Of a DNA stretch of 64,000 nt, positions 21,934-32,943 are shown one piece after another (the first letter of the stretch is position 1; every line of letters begins with the position of its first letter). The stretch is from Ascochyta rabiei (Eukaryota; Ascomycota; Dothideomycetes; Pleosporales; Didymellaceae), in contig NC_082409.1 of assembly GCF_004011695.2 (NCBI RefSeq), positions 2,046,001 through 2,110,000 on the forward strand, read 5' to 3'. The position numbers were made by a program, and so were the translations under genes. The notes below the pieces were generated by a model, which saw only the letters and a program-made list of their open reading frames with translations, was not told where the DNA came from and ran no database searches.

Positions 21934-23601
21934 ATGGAGCATCACGTTGTTCGCCAACTGGCGGTATATCTTCAGAATATTCGCAAACTATTCAATCCTA
22001 CAAGCGTGCTTCTGGCAGGTCTGTCTATACTAGCCCTCAGCAAGTCCTCAAAAATTCTGCAGAGCAGGAAACTACAAAAAACTTTGAGCGAATCTCACAT
22101 CGACGAAACTGCTTTTCCTGATGAAGCTGAGATTCGCCGCATACTGGAACGCATTGGCATTGCTGGGCCACGAACAACAGGCAGTGAAGCGCACAACGAC
22201 TTGATCGACTGGCTGGAGCAAGAGTTACGGAAGCTACCTGGCCTTGAGCTTCGAAGCGACAAGTATGACATTTTACGATGGCAGACACATCCAGGTACTT
22301 CACTTGGAGACACTGGCAGACTGGTGGTGTCCGCGAAGGAGGGCGATGAAGAAATAACTATCTCCGGAGCAGTGCCCTTCTCGAAAGTTGTGTCGAGCCC
22401 AGACGCACCACTAGTCTACCTGCCTGGAAGAAAGCCGATCACCGAAGAGAATGCGAAAGGAAAGATCATCTTGAGAGATTTCCCGATGCATTCTATGCCT
22501 TATCCTCTAATCTTCCTTCTATGCCACTCGAAGACCTCGGATTTCAAGAAAGACATGTTTGGTAGCTACAAGCGTCCGGGTTTTGCAGACTTGGCTTTGA
22601 AGGATGACCTTCTCGAGGCTGGCAGGGCTGGAGCTGCAGGGATGATCATCATGTTCCACGTGGGACGAGAAGAAGTAGAGTCCTACTTTGAGCCACACCA
22701 AGGAATGCACTATCGGATTCCAGCTGTGTACGTAGGCGTCGACGAAGCGACTAGACTGAAAGAGTACGCTTCTCAAGGCTGCTCCGCAACTGTCTCAGTG
22801 GACGGGGAAGTAGCGCCAGCCACGACTCGCAACTTACTAGCAGTCCTTCCCGGACAGAGTGAAGAGCGAGTGATCTTCGAATCGCACACCGACGGCAATA
22901 CCTATGTACAGGAAAACGGCCCAGTCGCATTGCTAGCCCTGGCACAGTACTTTACCAAGCAACCACTCAGCTTGCGAACACGGACAATCGAGTTCGCATT
23001 CAACAGTGGTCACCTACACATTTCCAAGGAAGGCAGTCATCGACATGCACAGCAGCTAGACCGCGAGTTCGATCGCGAGAAGCTTACTTTGGTCATCCCT
23101 GTTGAACATTTAGGCACCCGAGAGATCGAAGAACGAGTCCGCCTCGATGGAAAGCCTGGTAGCACTTTGGAGTACACTGGACGCGGAGAAATGATGATCT
23201 GGTGCGTGGGACCCAGTCCTCCGGTCGTCTCTGCGGTCCAACAAGCAGTCAATCGACGTAAACTCGACCGTGTTATTGTTGCACCTGGCATTTCGAAACC
23301 GGACAGGTCAAGAGTGCCTACCTACTCCTCGTTCGGTGGGATTGGCACATACTACCACAATGCGCTACTTCCCACGACTTCTCTCATCTCTGGTCCTTGG
23401 TCGTTGTGGGCGCCTCGTTTCGGCAGCTCCGCGGTTGATGTGTCGCGGTTGAGGGCGCAGACGCTCGCCATTGGCGATGTCTACCTGGCGTTGGAAAGTA
23501 CATCGCGGAAGGACATTATTGGCGGATATGCAGGGTATAGGCGTCGTAGAGAGACGGGTGCAAATGTGACGACAAGTTTCACACCCGAGGAGATGGCCTG
23601 A
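21934..23601 (+). CDS. M28-like peptidase/PA-domain protein with N-terminal membrane anchor (555 aa)
   Basis: A single exon. Residues about 22-38 (PTSVLLAGLSILALS) form a hydrophobic anchor. The next part (about 65-110) resembles the start of an M28 fold (IGIAGPRTTGSEAHNDLIDWLEQEL), followed by a PA-like insert (about 140-300, with APLVYLPGRKPI and GRAGAAGMIIMF). The metal-site segment reads ESHTDGNTYVQENGPVALLALAQYF near 313-337; in active M28 enzymes the H-x-D pair is followed by a DN-S/AG element, here replaced by QENGP, so activity is doubtful. Later regions (HLGTREIEER; STSRKDIIGGY) are unassigned. Relatives are often annotated as M28 peptidases or PA-domain proteins; a non-catalytic role is possible. 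Confidence 0.6.
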   Translation: MEHHVVRQLAVYLQNIRKLFNPTSVLLAGLSILALSKSSKILQSRKLQKTLSESHIDETAFPDEAEIRRILERIGIAGPRTTGSEAHNDLIDWLEQELRKLPGLELRSDKYDILRWQTHPGTSLGDTGRLVVSAKEGDEEITISGAVPFSKVVSSPDAPLVYLPGRKPITEENAKGKIILRDFPMHSMPYPLIFLLCHSKTSDFKKDMFGSYKRPGFADLALKDDLLEAGRAGAAGMIIMFHVGREEVESYFEPHQGMHYRIPAVYVGVDEATRLKEYASQGCSATVSVDGEVAPATTRNLLAVLPGQSEERVIFESHTDGNTYVQENGPVALLALAQYFTKQPLSLRTRTIEFAFNSGHLHISKEGSHRHAQQLDREFDREKLTLVIPVEHLGTREIEERVRLDGKPGSTLEYTGRGEMMIWCVGPSPPVVSAVQQAVNRRKLDRVIVAPGISKPDRSRVPTYSSFGGIGTYYHNALLPTTSLISGPWSLWAPRFGSSAVDVSRLRAQTLAIGDVYLALESTSRKDIIGGYAGYRRRRETGANVTTSFTPEEMA

Positions 23602-24524
23602 AAGCTTCGCTATTTGGACGTGTGTAACAAACTACCAATCTGACCAATCTAACGATGTCCTAAATGAGGTTTGCATTCTGTGAACCAGGAAGATGGTGTT
23701 GTCAGAGTCCTGGTTTGTAGTATTTGTGAACATGTGTAAGAGCTCTATGACTTTCAGATCAGCTGTGGTGAGATGGATGAGGTGTCGACCACTCCCTACG
23801 CATGTGGACAACAAGGCCATTCAGCTTTCCAACATCTGCCATATGTGCGATGAACGCCAGGAAGTCAAAGAGGTGTGTATGTTACTTTCGCTGTGCCGCT
23901 GTGCCGCAGTACGAGACACAGCCACATCTTCGCGACCAACCTTGATTGGCCGCACCATCGCTCAGCCGCCCTCAAACGCCTTTCGGTGTGGGGAGAAAAG
24001 GGCGGTCTCTTGGCTATCCTAGTTTAACGCTTATCGCCCGGTTATAAAACACCGTTTTCGAGCGCTAGAGGAAGGTTGCGCTGGACAAATTGCAATGTGC
24101 AATGTAGTCATCTGCTCCAGGGCTGTACAAAGTGTGCTGAAGATAGCAACAAGCTCTATACATACAATGCTGCTTGCTGCTACGGTAGGTCTTGAGATAT
24201 CGTAGAGCAAAAGCGCTTAGGGAAGTCTTGGCAGCTGTAATTTACGACCCTGCAAATCCTCGCTAGGACCCGATCGGCGGTGCGCCCGAACACGAACCAT
24301 CCAACGTCGCCCTTCGAATCAGCACAAAGGGCTGCTTATGACTCCGCGAACCTCACCGGTGCAGCGCCCTTGATCTGAAATACCCGCAAGCCGGCCTCAG
24401 GCCTTCAGTCACTTTCACATCACATTCACTCATTTTCGGAGGCCTCTGACGACCTTCTGCCGTGACTGCTGACCAACTCCCGCAACCTAACAACGCCCTT
24501 TAACCACGAACACACTCGAGCCAA
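23602..24524. promoter_or_regulatory. Upstream region of the large fusion gene, with TATA-like box
   Basis: About 0.9 kb with no gene. A TATAAA lies at 24043-24048, about 480 bp before the ATG, and a pyrimidine/CA-rich leader at 24400-24520. Both fit a fungal promoter with a long 5' UTR, but neither is proof. Confidence 0.3.
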
Positions 24525-27500
24525 ATGGAGGGCGCTAGATTCGCTTTTGACACAGCGGACATGGATTTCAGCAACGTGTTTGTGACGATGCCGCAGCAGC
24601 AGCAATCGTTCGCGAAGCCTAACGAGGATAACACCTCTGGCTTCTTTTTTGGTGACGAGGGCATCGATACAACTGGGTCTTTTGTTGACCCGACCGTATT
24701 TGCGACCCCCTCTCAGGATATGGGCTACTTGTCTCAGAGCCTTGTAAGCGTGCCCCTCGAGAATCGTAATAATCTGAAGCCTCCAAGGTTCTGTATGCGC
24801 GCCCGTACTGACTTGCTGCAGGCTATGGATAACACCATGAGCAATGCATCAATATGGAGCAGCCATCTTACACCGGAATCGCTTATCTTGAATTCTTTTC
24901 CCACTACTCCCACACAGCCACTGGACATGTTCCAACCAAGCTTTAGTTCTTCGTTAGGCAAGAGGTCGTTGCAGCTCGACGTGGAGGACTTCCCTCAGTC
25001 CAAGCGCCACGAGTCAATGAGAGATTACACTACCCTATCTTCGTTTTCATCAACATCGTCTCCTCAGATGGAGGTGGTCTCAGGTCTTTCTGATGAAGCA
25101 GCCGACGTATGCGCGACATGGTTCAACAAATACGCCGTTTTGCCCAGCGATCGACACGTCGAGTCGCTTAGCCAGCTCACTGGCGAGTCTTCAGATGCCA
25201 TCCGGCAATGGTTCGGCCGGTTGCTGAAGCAAGGTATGGGAGGACACGACTCAGCATACAAATCACAAACCGACATGATGCAGCCAACCCTGTGCTGGTC
25301 TGATTCTTATACAGCCGATCTGGTTTCCCATCAGCAGCAGCCATCGAGCTTGGTCCAGCATCAACCCACTACGCAGCTTACACAGGAGGACACAGCGACT
25401 CCAGAAAGACGGCCCAGCAACGACACAGCCACAATCAGCCAGTCGACGTCAAATCTCCGTGGTGGGAAGAAGCGCTGTACACCTACTGACAACCGGGAGT
25501 TACTGTCCAGGGATCCCAACAAGATCTACCAGTGCACGCGAAAATGCGGCAAGCGTTATGGCCGCAAGTGTGACTGGAAGAGGAACGAGGAAGAAGGTTA
25601 CCCATGCAAATCTTGGGTATGCAGCTTGTGCATAGGTGGAGGTGTCGAGAATGTGCGACCTTGCTTCAGGAAGTATCACTTCGTGCAGGTAAGCCAGGAA
25701 AACGTCTACATGCGCCGGTTTGCAGCTTACACCCATGTAGCATTTCAGGAACATCCACCCTGATGTGGACAGCGATCAGTACGAGCAAACGAGCATCGTG
25801 TGTTCTGAGACAGAGTTTCCACGAAACTGCGGTTTCTGCAAGGATCGATTCGACTCGAGGCAGGACCGCATTGACCATATTGCAGGTATGTACTGCGTTA
25901 TACCCCTAAACCCACCGGAGTCGAGAGAGAGGCAGATATGAACCACAAAAGCGAAGATTGCAGCTGACATTGAGTAGACCACTTCAAACAAGGCAAGTCT
26001 ATGCTTGACTGGAACGATAACAGTGACGATGACGGCCAGGACGACGATGACAACAACGATGACGATGACGATGACGACAAGCCTAGCGGTGATGGCTACG
26101 ACAGTGCGCCCTCACAACCGCCTCCAGAACGTGATCCTCGCGACGACTTCAACTCCAAATACCATGGTGGTGGCGACTACGGCGGCGGCGGCAACAGCAA
26201 CAGCCCTGGAAGTCTACCGCCAAGCAGTTTCTTCCAACTCCAGCTGTCATCGGAACTCGAAGATGTCGACATCACCAAGCGACCCCAGGGTGATCGACAA
26301 TCGACTCAGCAACGCTCTCGATCCTCTCGATCTAGCTCAGAGCCCAAGGAGTCGAGCTCTCTACAAGAACGTGTTTTTACCAAGCAATGCTCAACGCAAC
26401 AGCATGCTTCGACAGCGCGAGACGACGAACCTTCTTTGGCCGGAGATGCTCTCTCCGGCCTTTTAGTTGGGGGGACTCAAGTCCCATCACAACCTCTCGT
26501 GGCTCGCGGAGTTTGTTTAAGTAAAGATGGCGTCGGCCTCATAACAGCCGCTGCAAACAGACAGCCTGCGCCCTTGGATTCGGACAACAATGCACCTGGT
26601 CGGAACACCAAAATCAGTCCAACGGAAGGACTCACCCAGCATCACTCAAAGGATCAATGCGTTGCAACTCCCATTGTGCAAGACGCAACCGTCGGTCAGA
26701 CCAAGGTATCCCTATCGTCAATGGCTGTGCTGGATACCGTACACGACTTTACCCCACACTCATTCCTGAGTGTCAGACTACTCGGTGCCGGCGGCTTCAG
26801 TACTGTTGATGAAGTACTGCACCGCGCAACGAAGTTAAGGCTAGGTCGCAAGACACTCAAGAATCGCAATCAATCTGCGATCGAGGAACTGAAGAAGGAA
26901 GTGAGCGTTCTGCAGAAGCTACGCCATCCTCACGTAATCCGCTTCCTGGGTGCCTACTCGAACGGTGACAAGATGTCAATCCTTGTGTCCCCTGTCGCCG
27001 AAACAACGCTTGCACTCTGGCTCGAGCAGGGCATGCTACAGCAACCGGCCAACTTCGTCAACGTCGTTAGCAAAATGTTCGGATGTCTTCTGTCGTCGGT
27101 CAGATACCTACACGAGCAGCGCCCTGTTGTCAAGCACATGGATATCAAGCCGCAGAACATCCTTGTCGTTCAGGGCGATCAAGAGTTCCCGCACATAGTA
27201 CTATGCGACTTCGGCGTCAGCTCCTCCGATGACCTGTCTGATGGTCAGCATAAGCCTTTGACGAGACGATATGTAGCACCCGAGGTACTGGAAGGACTCA
27301 CTCGTGAACAAGCCGCCGACATATGGAGTCTGGGGTGTGTCTTTGCGGAGATGGCATCTGCACCATTCGCACAGTCCAACTCGAAATGGCTAACCTTCCG
27401 CCATGAGTACAGTGGCCGTGCCGGAAAGCACTACTGGCAAGACGTACCGAGCTTACAAAATCGGCTGTCAAGCTTCCTCGAGGAGGCCGCAACTCCCACC

Positions 27501-29237
27501 GAAAAACTGGTGGTTGGTACGCTCAAGGATATGCTACACGCAGACCCGAACGAGCGGCCGAGCGCGGCGCTTCTGTCTTTGAGGTTCACTCCAGCGCCAT
27601 GCTGTCTTGAGTGGTCCAACGATAAGGCTGTCTTCCCTGCACCAGATCAAGAGCTTGAAGCTGTAGAGAACCTCGGCCACCGACGTGGCGTCGACTGCTG
27701 CGACCACCTTGACCATGCCGCCGGCATAATTGACGACCACAGTCAAGACGTCTTCAAGAATGCGAAGCGCTGGATCGAAGAATGCTCTCACGCCCACGAG
27801 GCTTGTCGCCAGCATGCAAAGACCGATAGGACCCTACCAACACGCTTGGTTGACACTCAACCTGAAGGCATCGACAACAGCATTGTTCGCGTTGTCGACA
27901 GTACCTCGATCACCCAAGGCTCTGAAGGCGTTGAATATGCTACCCTCAGCTATGTGTGGGAACAGACAGGCGTAACACTGACAACTGATGAACTCCAGAA
28001 AGCACAGCTGGGCTTCCAAAGGCACGCGCTGCCCAAGCCACTTGAGTCTGGTATCCAAGCTGCACAGAACCTCGGTTACCGGTACATCTGGATCGACTCG
28101 CTCTGCGTCCTTCAGGATTCTGAAGACGACAAGCGAAGCGAGTGTGCCAAGATGGCATCAGTGTTCCGCAATGCTGCCCTAACAATCGTACTCGACCAGA
28201 TCGACGAGTTCCGCTCCGAGAAGCCTGCTATTACCGAGATAACGTCTGGAGTCTTGCCAAATGCGATGGCCAACGCACTGACTCAGAATGCAAACAAGAC
28301 TGGCGATCGACCGTCGGCTGCCGCCATACTACCAGTGAGCGATTTCGCCACACCTGGCTTTGGCTGGGATACACGCGCCTGGGCTCTTCAAGAACGCCTA
28401 CTTAGCCACCGCCTCTTGCACCTTTGCGACATGCAAATGTATTGGGAGTGCAACTCACTGAAGGCATCTGATACATTCCCGCAAGGTCTATCGCCGCTGT
28501 TATGGGAGAAGGCGCATAGCAAGTCACACCACGACCGTCCTCAGTGCGGCAAGTCGGGCGTGCAATCAGTAACCTTCAAGAACGTGCTCGGTAGGCCGAC
28601 ACTCGAACCCACGCGTCTCCGCAACTGTCAGTGGATTCACAAAGAAGGCAATGGCAATAGCGACAGCATGACCGCCGCGCACACGACGATGCAGCTGGAA
28701 GGAGCTAAGGCACCTCTGAGCTCCAAAGCCGTGTTGTCACCAGACTTTGCGCGCAAGATCCCTGCTATTGATGCCATATCCACCACGAATGCCTCAATCA
28801 GAGCGTACAATACCGGCGACGATCAAGTTGCAGCCAACCGGTCGGCAAGCCCGTACCTCAAAGGCCTGTTCGCCCTGTCATCTGGCCATCTCACCAGCGC
28901 TCATCGTCCACTCAGCAAGGTCTACCGCAGATCAGACAGCATCAACATCGGTCTGAGCGCTGGCAGTCTGCCCGTGCACGTTGTGGGTGCGATACATGAC
29001 CAGCCTGCCAACAACAGCAGCAGTCACACATCCAGCACCCACGTCGCGCAGCCCAACGCGCCTCAAAACTCAGGCATACTCGCGACTGCCAACACAGCCT
29101 GCGATAGCCTCGTGCACACTCTCGCCCACCAGCTCGTATCTGAGGTGTACTCGCACCCGTGCACTAGTCCGAACAGCAGTCCGAAGAGCAGTCCACCGCC
29201 TCAGATCCACAGCCACGCACCGTCGTTGCAAACATAG
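24525..29237 (+). CDS. Homeodomain-like/C2H2, protein kinase and HET domain fusion protein (1522 aa)
   Basis: Exons 24525-25688, 25741-25885 and 25978-29237; introns of 52 nt (..CATGTAG) and 92 nt (..GAGTAG). The joins are fixed by family strings: KYHFVQ runs into HFRNIHPDVD, and DRIDHIA into DHFKQGKSM. Order: Ser/Gln-rich N-terminus; homeodomain-like helix-turn-helix (about 188-240, ending IRQWFGRLLKQG); Cys-rich C2H2-like units (about 335-437); Asp run (about 449-475); Ser/Thr kinase (about 700-965) with LLGAGGFSTV, RKTLK, HMDIKPQN, CDFG and APE; HET domain (about 1085-1245) with ATLSYVW, YRYIWIDSLCVLQD, VFRNAALTIV and RAWALQERLLSHRLLHL; low-complexity tail. All kinase catalytic residues (K, HxD, N, DFG) are present. 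HET domains trigger incompatibility cell death in fungi; the kinase could be the sensor or switch. The kinase and HET parts lie in one uninterrupted exon. Confidence 0.8.
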
Positions 29238-30281
29238 GAGAGCAAAAAACCGGCGCTGATGAAGACCGCACAGCAGTGCGTTGTTCCTTTGGGAGCTGAG
29301 GACGCTCTCGAGTGAATTTCATGTCAGCGAGGCGTGTAAATACCTGATAGTCATTTAGTGGTGGTGGTGGCGGTATGCAAACCTAACTAGTTTGAGTTTG
29401 AGTTTGACAATCAGATTTGTTCTATTTCGCACAGTCGCAATGCCAAACAAGAACAAGAGGACGGTTTCCGTTCTACCCAGACATAGACAGGATAGCAAAC
29501 ATCTGCTTTCATGGTATTTCACTGTGTCCAATGCCATAGTCTCAACACATCGCAACGTACCACCCATGGGGTTTGTGTTCTCAGTCGGCTGGCTGGAGAC
29601 GGTATGTTTTGCCATTTCGGAATGTTCTTCTAGTAAATCAGAAAACTTCCAAAGGTTGTGATAATATGTATGGATATGAGTTACTTTGTGAAGGGTAATG
29701 ATACTAAGATTTTGGAGGGCGGATGGAGTTATTTTTAATTTGCTGTGCCGTTGCCAAAACAGGGAGTCATCGAGGTTAGATGGAGTTGAAGAAGTGGTGA
29801 TGTGATCGTTGGTGGCGAGGTAGCAACGTTGGGCATCGAGTCAACCAGCCTGGTTTTCCTGATCTGTAACAACCTCATGCTGACCATCAGAGTCCTTGAG
29901 AAGTCGGACCAATAGACGTTAACCGCGAAAATAATACTCGATGGTCATAACTGCAATAAAGCAACACGGAAACTGGTATCTTACGACTGTGTATCGTATG
30001 GTTGTGGAACCTTTGCGTGTGGTAGCAATTCTGAAACACAGAATCTCTGATCAATAATGTCTGCGCACTGTTAAGCCTAAGACGCAATAAAACAATGCTC
30101 CTAGACAATAGCAGTACTCTTAGATCTTTGATGCAAATGAGTATCCTGTCTCAAGCTTCGGCAACAGAGGTTGGTTCTATCATGGCATATAAAGTCCTGG
30201 TGTTACAATATCACAACACTTCAACAGCTCGCACGGAGATCAAATCAGACCCTTTTCAAAAACACTGCATTACCTTACAAC
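29238..30281. other. Intergenic region, no gene seen
   Basis: About 1 kb after the fusion gene with a GGT-rich patch at 29360-29375 and GTTTGA repeats at 29391-29408. Short frames on both strands have no recognisable content. Confidence 0.5.
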
Positions 30282-30743
30282 ATGTATTTTATCCCAGTCT
30301 CGCTCGAAGATGCCCCACCAGACCCACGAGGCCGCCACCCAGTCTCAACCGGACGGTACCCCAATGGCACGATGACGTTGTTCATCCACAAGAAAGGGAA
30401 TGAAACAAATTCACATCTGTGCTATGCATTCTTCTTTAAAGATCACAGCTCATGCTTAACTGTCGATGAACATTCTCCATCCCTGGAACTGATTTGGTTG
30501 GAATATGGGCGGTTCCAGGATCCCGAGCTCTTCGCAACCATCTGCATAAATCAGGCTTTACCAAACCAGATTCCGCCAAATCAGGCGGCAAAGGCAGGTA
30601 TTTGCGAACTGGCGGACAGCAGTGCCGACCACGCTCGAGACCAACCACGGCGCTTTGTGGGTTCCTGTCGTCGCGACGTAACTCACTGCAGCGTAGCCGA
30701 CAAACGTCACAGAAAGTATGTACTTAGCCGGAATTCAGTATGA
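30282..30743 (+). CDS. Hypothetical protein (153 aa), weakly supported
   Basis: An open frame starting MYFIPVSLEDAPPDPRGRH at an ATG with an acceptable context (an A three bases upstream). The first 75 residues look protein-like (YPNGTMTLFIHKKGNETNSHLCYAFFFKD); the rest is less convincing, so an intron after about residue 80 is possible. No domain was recognised. It sits at the edge of the AT-rich transposon island, where many lineage-specific genes of fungi occur. Confidence 0.3.
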   Translation: MYFIPVSLEDAPPDPRGRHPVSTGRYPNGTMTLFIHKKGNETNSHLCYAFFFKDHSSCLTVDEHSPSLELIWLEYGRFQDPELFATICINQALPNQIPPNQAAKAGICELADSSADHARDQPRRFVGSCRRDVTHCSVADKRHRKYVLSRNSV

Positions 30744-31075
30744 AAAGCAAAATTTACGACAATCTTTACCGTTGAGATAGATTGGAATGGGGAATTTAGA
30801 GGTATTTCACAACTACAGACGTGCAACAGAGCAGACAATCCGCAGACCCCCTTTCGCCGCTCCACCAAGCATCTCATTTGTCAGAGCCATTCCAAACCCC
30901 ATCTTCTAGCAGATTCTCCGTGTCATCTCTGCTATGACTGGAATTCGAGTTAAAGCTATTACAACAGACGAGTGGGAACACAAACTAGACACCTACACTG
31001 CCAAAGCAATCCTAAGGAAAACAGACACCTACACAGCAAAATACTACCTAGGACTATTAAATAAGATAAAACTAC
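30744..31075. other. AT-rich left border of the transposon island
   Basis: Base composition falls toward A/T from about 30940. A short imperfect duplication reads GACACCTACACTGCCAAAGCA and GACACCTACACAGCAAAATAC at 30989 and 31024. No gene seen. Confidence 0.4.
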
Positions 31076-31077
31076 TA

Positions 31078-31141
31078 ACGTACCCCACGGGCGAGCCGCT
31101 CAACAGGCGAGCCGCTCACTTTTGCCAAGCCCCTACCAAAC
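31078..31141. repeat. Left terminal inverted repeat of the Fot1-type element
   Basis: Starts ACGTACCCCACGGGCGAGCC. It contains two copies of GGCGAGCCGCTCA about 16 bp apart, then ACTTTTGCCAAGCCCC. The inverse complement is at 32878-32941. Confidence 0.92.
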
Positions 31142-31179
31142 TTCTCCTCCTACACTAATGTCTTCTTAACAACACCATT

Positions 31180-32830
31180 TAGACGCGTTAAAGGAAGCTT
31201 AGATACAGCTTGCGCTCCAGGCTCTTAAACAAGACGCGAATCTCTCTTAGCGACGCGCTGCAGCTATCTACAGGGTCCCTTAAAAGACACTAAGCGACTG
31301 ACACACAGGACGACCTTTACGCGCAGATTCTATAGCCAACTTACAGAAGCTAGATAATAATAAGAAAGAGGTAATTATTAAGCATATTCTTAAGCTAGAT
31401 GCGTAAGGATTTTCCTCTTAGCTCTTAGATATAGCTACTATAGCTAATTCTTTGCGCGCTAAGCACAATCTAGGCCCTATTAGCGTAAACTGGCCTAGTA
31501 CGTTTATTAAGCAACACCTAGAGCTTAAAGTTAAGTTTAATTGCAAGTATAACTATAAGAGAGCCCTCTGTAAGGATTCTGAGGTTCTATAGGGCTAGTT
31601 TAGCCTAGTAGCTAATATTAAAGCTAAGTATAGTATCTAGGATAAAGATATATATAACTTTAACAAGACAGGCTTTATAATAGGCTAGATCTCCCTAGGA
31701 GCAGTTGTTACAGCTTTAGAACGACAGGGTCGGCTAAAGGCTATCCAGCCAGGCAACTAAGAGTAGGCTACAGCTATAGTAAGCATTAATGCCAAAGGAT
31801 AGGCTATTCTAGCCTTCCTTATCTTTAAAGCCTACTACTACCTCTCTACCTAGTACAAAGAAGAGGATCTGCCTTATAACTGGGTTATTAGAGTCTCTAA
31901 TAACAGCTAGACTACTAACAAGCTTAGTCTTAACTAGTTAAAGCACTTTAATAGGCATACAAAGGAGCGTACTATTAGCACCTACTATTTACTTATTATT
32001 AATAGTTATAAGAGCTATAACTCTCTTAAATTCTAGCAATACTATAAGGATAATAAGATTATTACTCTCTGTTTGCCTTCTTACTTATTACACCTTACAC
32101 AGCCCCTTAATATAGGTTGTTTTACTGCTTTAAAGAAGACGTATAGGCGCTAAGCTAAAATACTTATATATAACTAGATTAACTATATTATAAAGACAGA
32201 GTTCCTACTATGCTTTATACGCGCCTATAATGCTGCAATTACTTCTAAGAACATCTAGGGAGGGTTCTAAGGTGCTAGATTGGTCCTATTTAACCTAGAC
32301 TAGGTTATAATAGCTCTTAATATAAAGTTGCACACTCTATTACCACTACTACCTGTTAACAACAAGCTCTGGCAGTCGCAAACCCTAAGCAACACCCTTA
32401 AACTTAGGTTGCAATTAACGCTTATAAAGACAAGGATTTAGAGGCATATAGATAGTTCGCCTACCTCTATAGTTAAGGTGTTTAAGAAGGTAGTAAAAGG
32501 GGCAGTAATAATTATGTATAAGCTAGTGTTAGTATAACAGGAGATTACTTAGCTTTAAGCTACTAATAAGGCAGCTATATAACAAAAATTATATAAAAGA
32601 AAGCAAGTTTAGGCAGAAGAGACCCTAACAGTTAAGGATAGCCTGCAATTAATAACTCTAAAAGAGTTTAGGGCGCGTAGTAATAGGAAGAAGGCAAAGA
32701 AGCAGGTGCGTGCTAAAGGAGGTAAGCCCTCCTAAAGACGCTGTGGATAGTGCAATCAGACAGGACACAACGCGCGAACGTGTTAGAAAGAGGTAGAAGT
32801 AGTTTCTAAATAGTATTACAGGCCATACTG
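31180..32830 (+). pseudogene. Fot1/Pogo transposase relic with numerous stop codons
   Basis: Translated fragments keep the order of a DDE transposase of the Fot1 group, with stops written as *: YNFNKTGFIIG*, then IQPGN*E*ATAIVSINAKG*, LPYNWVIRVSNNS*TTNKL, HFNRHTKERT, YLLIINSYKSYNSL, IITLCLPSYLLHLTQPLN, FTALKKTYRR, and near the end the zinc-knuckle-like CNQTGHNARTC at about 32750-32785. Most stops lie where Gln (CAG) or Trp (TGG) is expected, the product of C-to-T or G-to-A changes. No intact frame longer than about 70 codons remains, so the element cannot code for its own transposase. Confidence 0.82.
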
Positions 32831-32877
32831 CACTTTACAGCACTAAACTAGGTTATTTTAGGCCATAATAGGGTGGA

Positions 32878-32941
32878 GTTTGGTGGGGGCTTGGCAAAAG
32901 TGAGCGGCTCGCCTGTTAAGCGGCTCGCCTGTGGGGTACGT
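32878..32941. repeat. Right terminal inverted repeat of the Fot1-type element
   Basis: Ends CGCCTGTGGGGTACGT and mirrors the left repeat over at least 60 bp, with a few transition differences (for example CTTAA against CTCAA in the spacer between the inner repeats). Confidence 0.92.
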
Positions 32942-32943
32942 TA

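Larger units (their letters stand above)
31076..32943 (+). mobile_element. Complete but inactive Fot1/Pogo-type DNA transposon, RIP-like decay
   Basis: The element (31078-32941, 1864 bp) has terminal inverted repeats of more than 60 bp that begin ACGTACCCCAC and include two direct copies of GGCGAGCCGCT. A TA target duplication flanks it (31076-31077 and 32942-32943). Size and TA target match the Fot1 group of Tc1/mariner elements, such as the roughly 1.85-kb Molly and Pixie elements of Parastagonospora nodorum. The interior is AT-rich and has lost its frame through many TAG/TAA/TGA codons. All mismatches seen between the two ends in the first 60 bp are transitions. It carries a transposase relic on the plus strand. 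Confidence 0.88.

Noticed and set aside
10375..24524. Secondary-metabolite gene cluster
   Set aside because: Transporters and regulators are present, but there is no polyketide synthase, peptide synthetase, terpene cyclase or other backbone enzyme.
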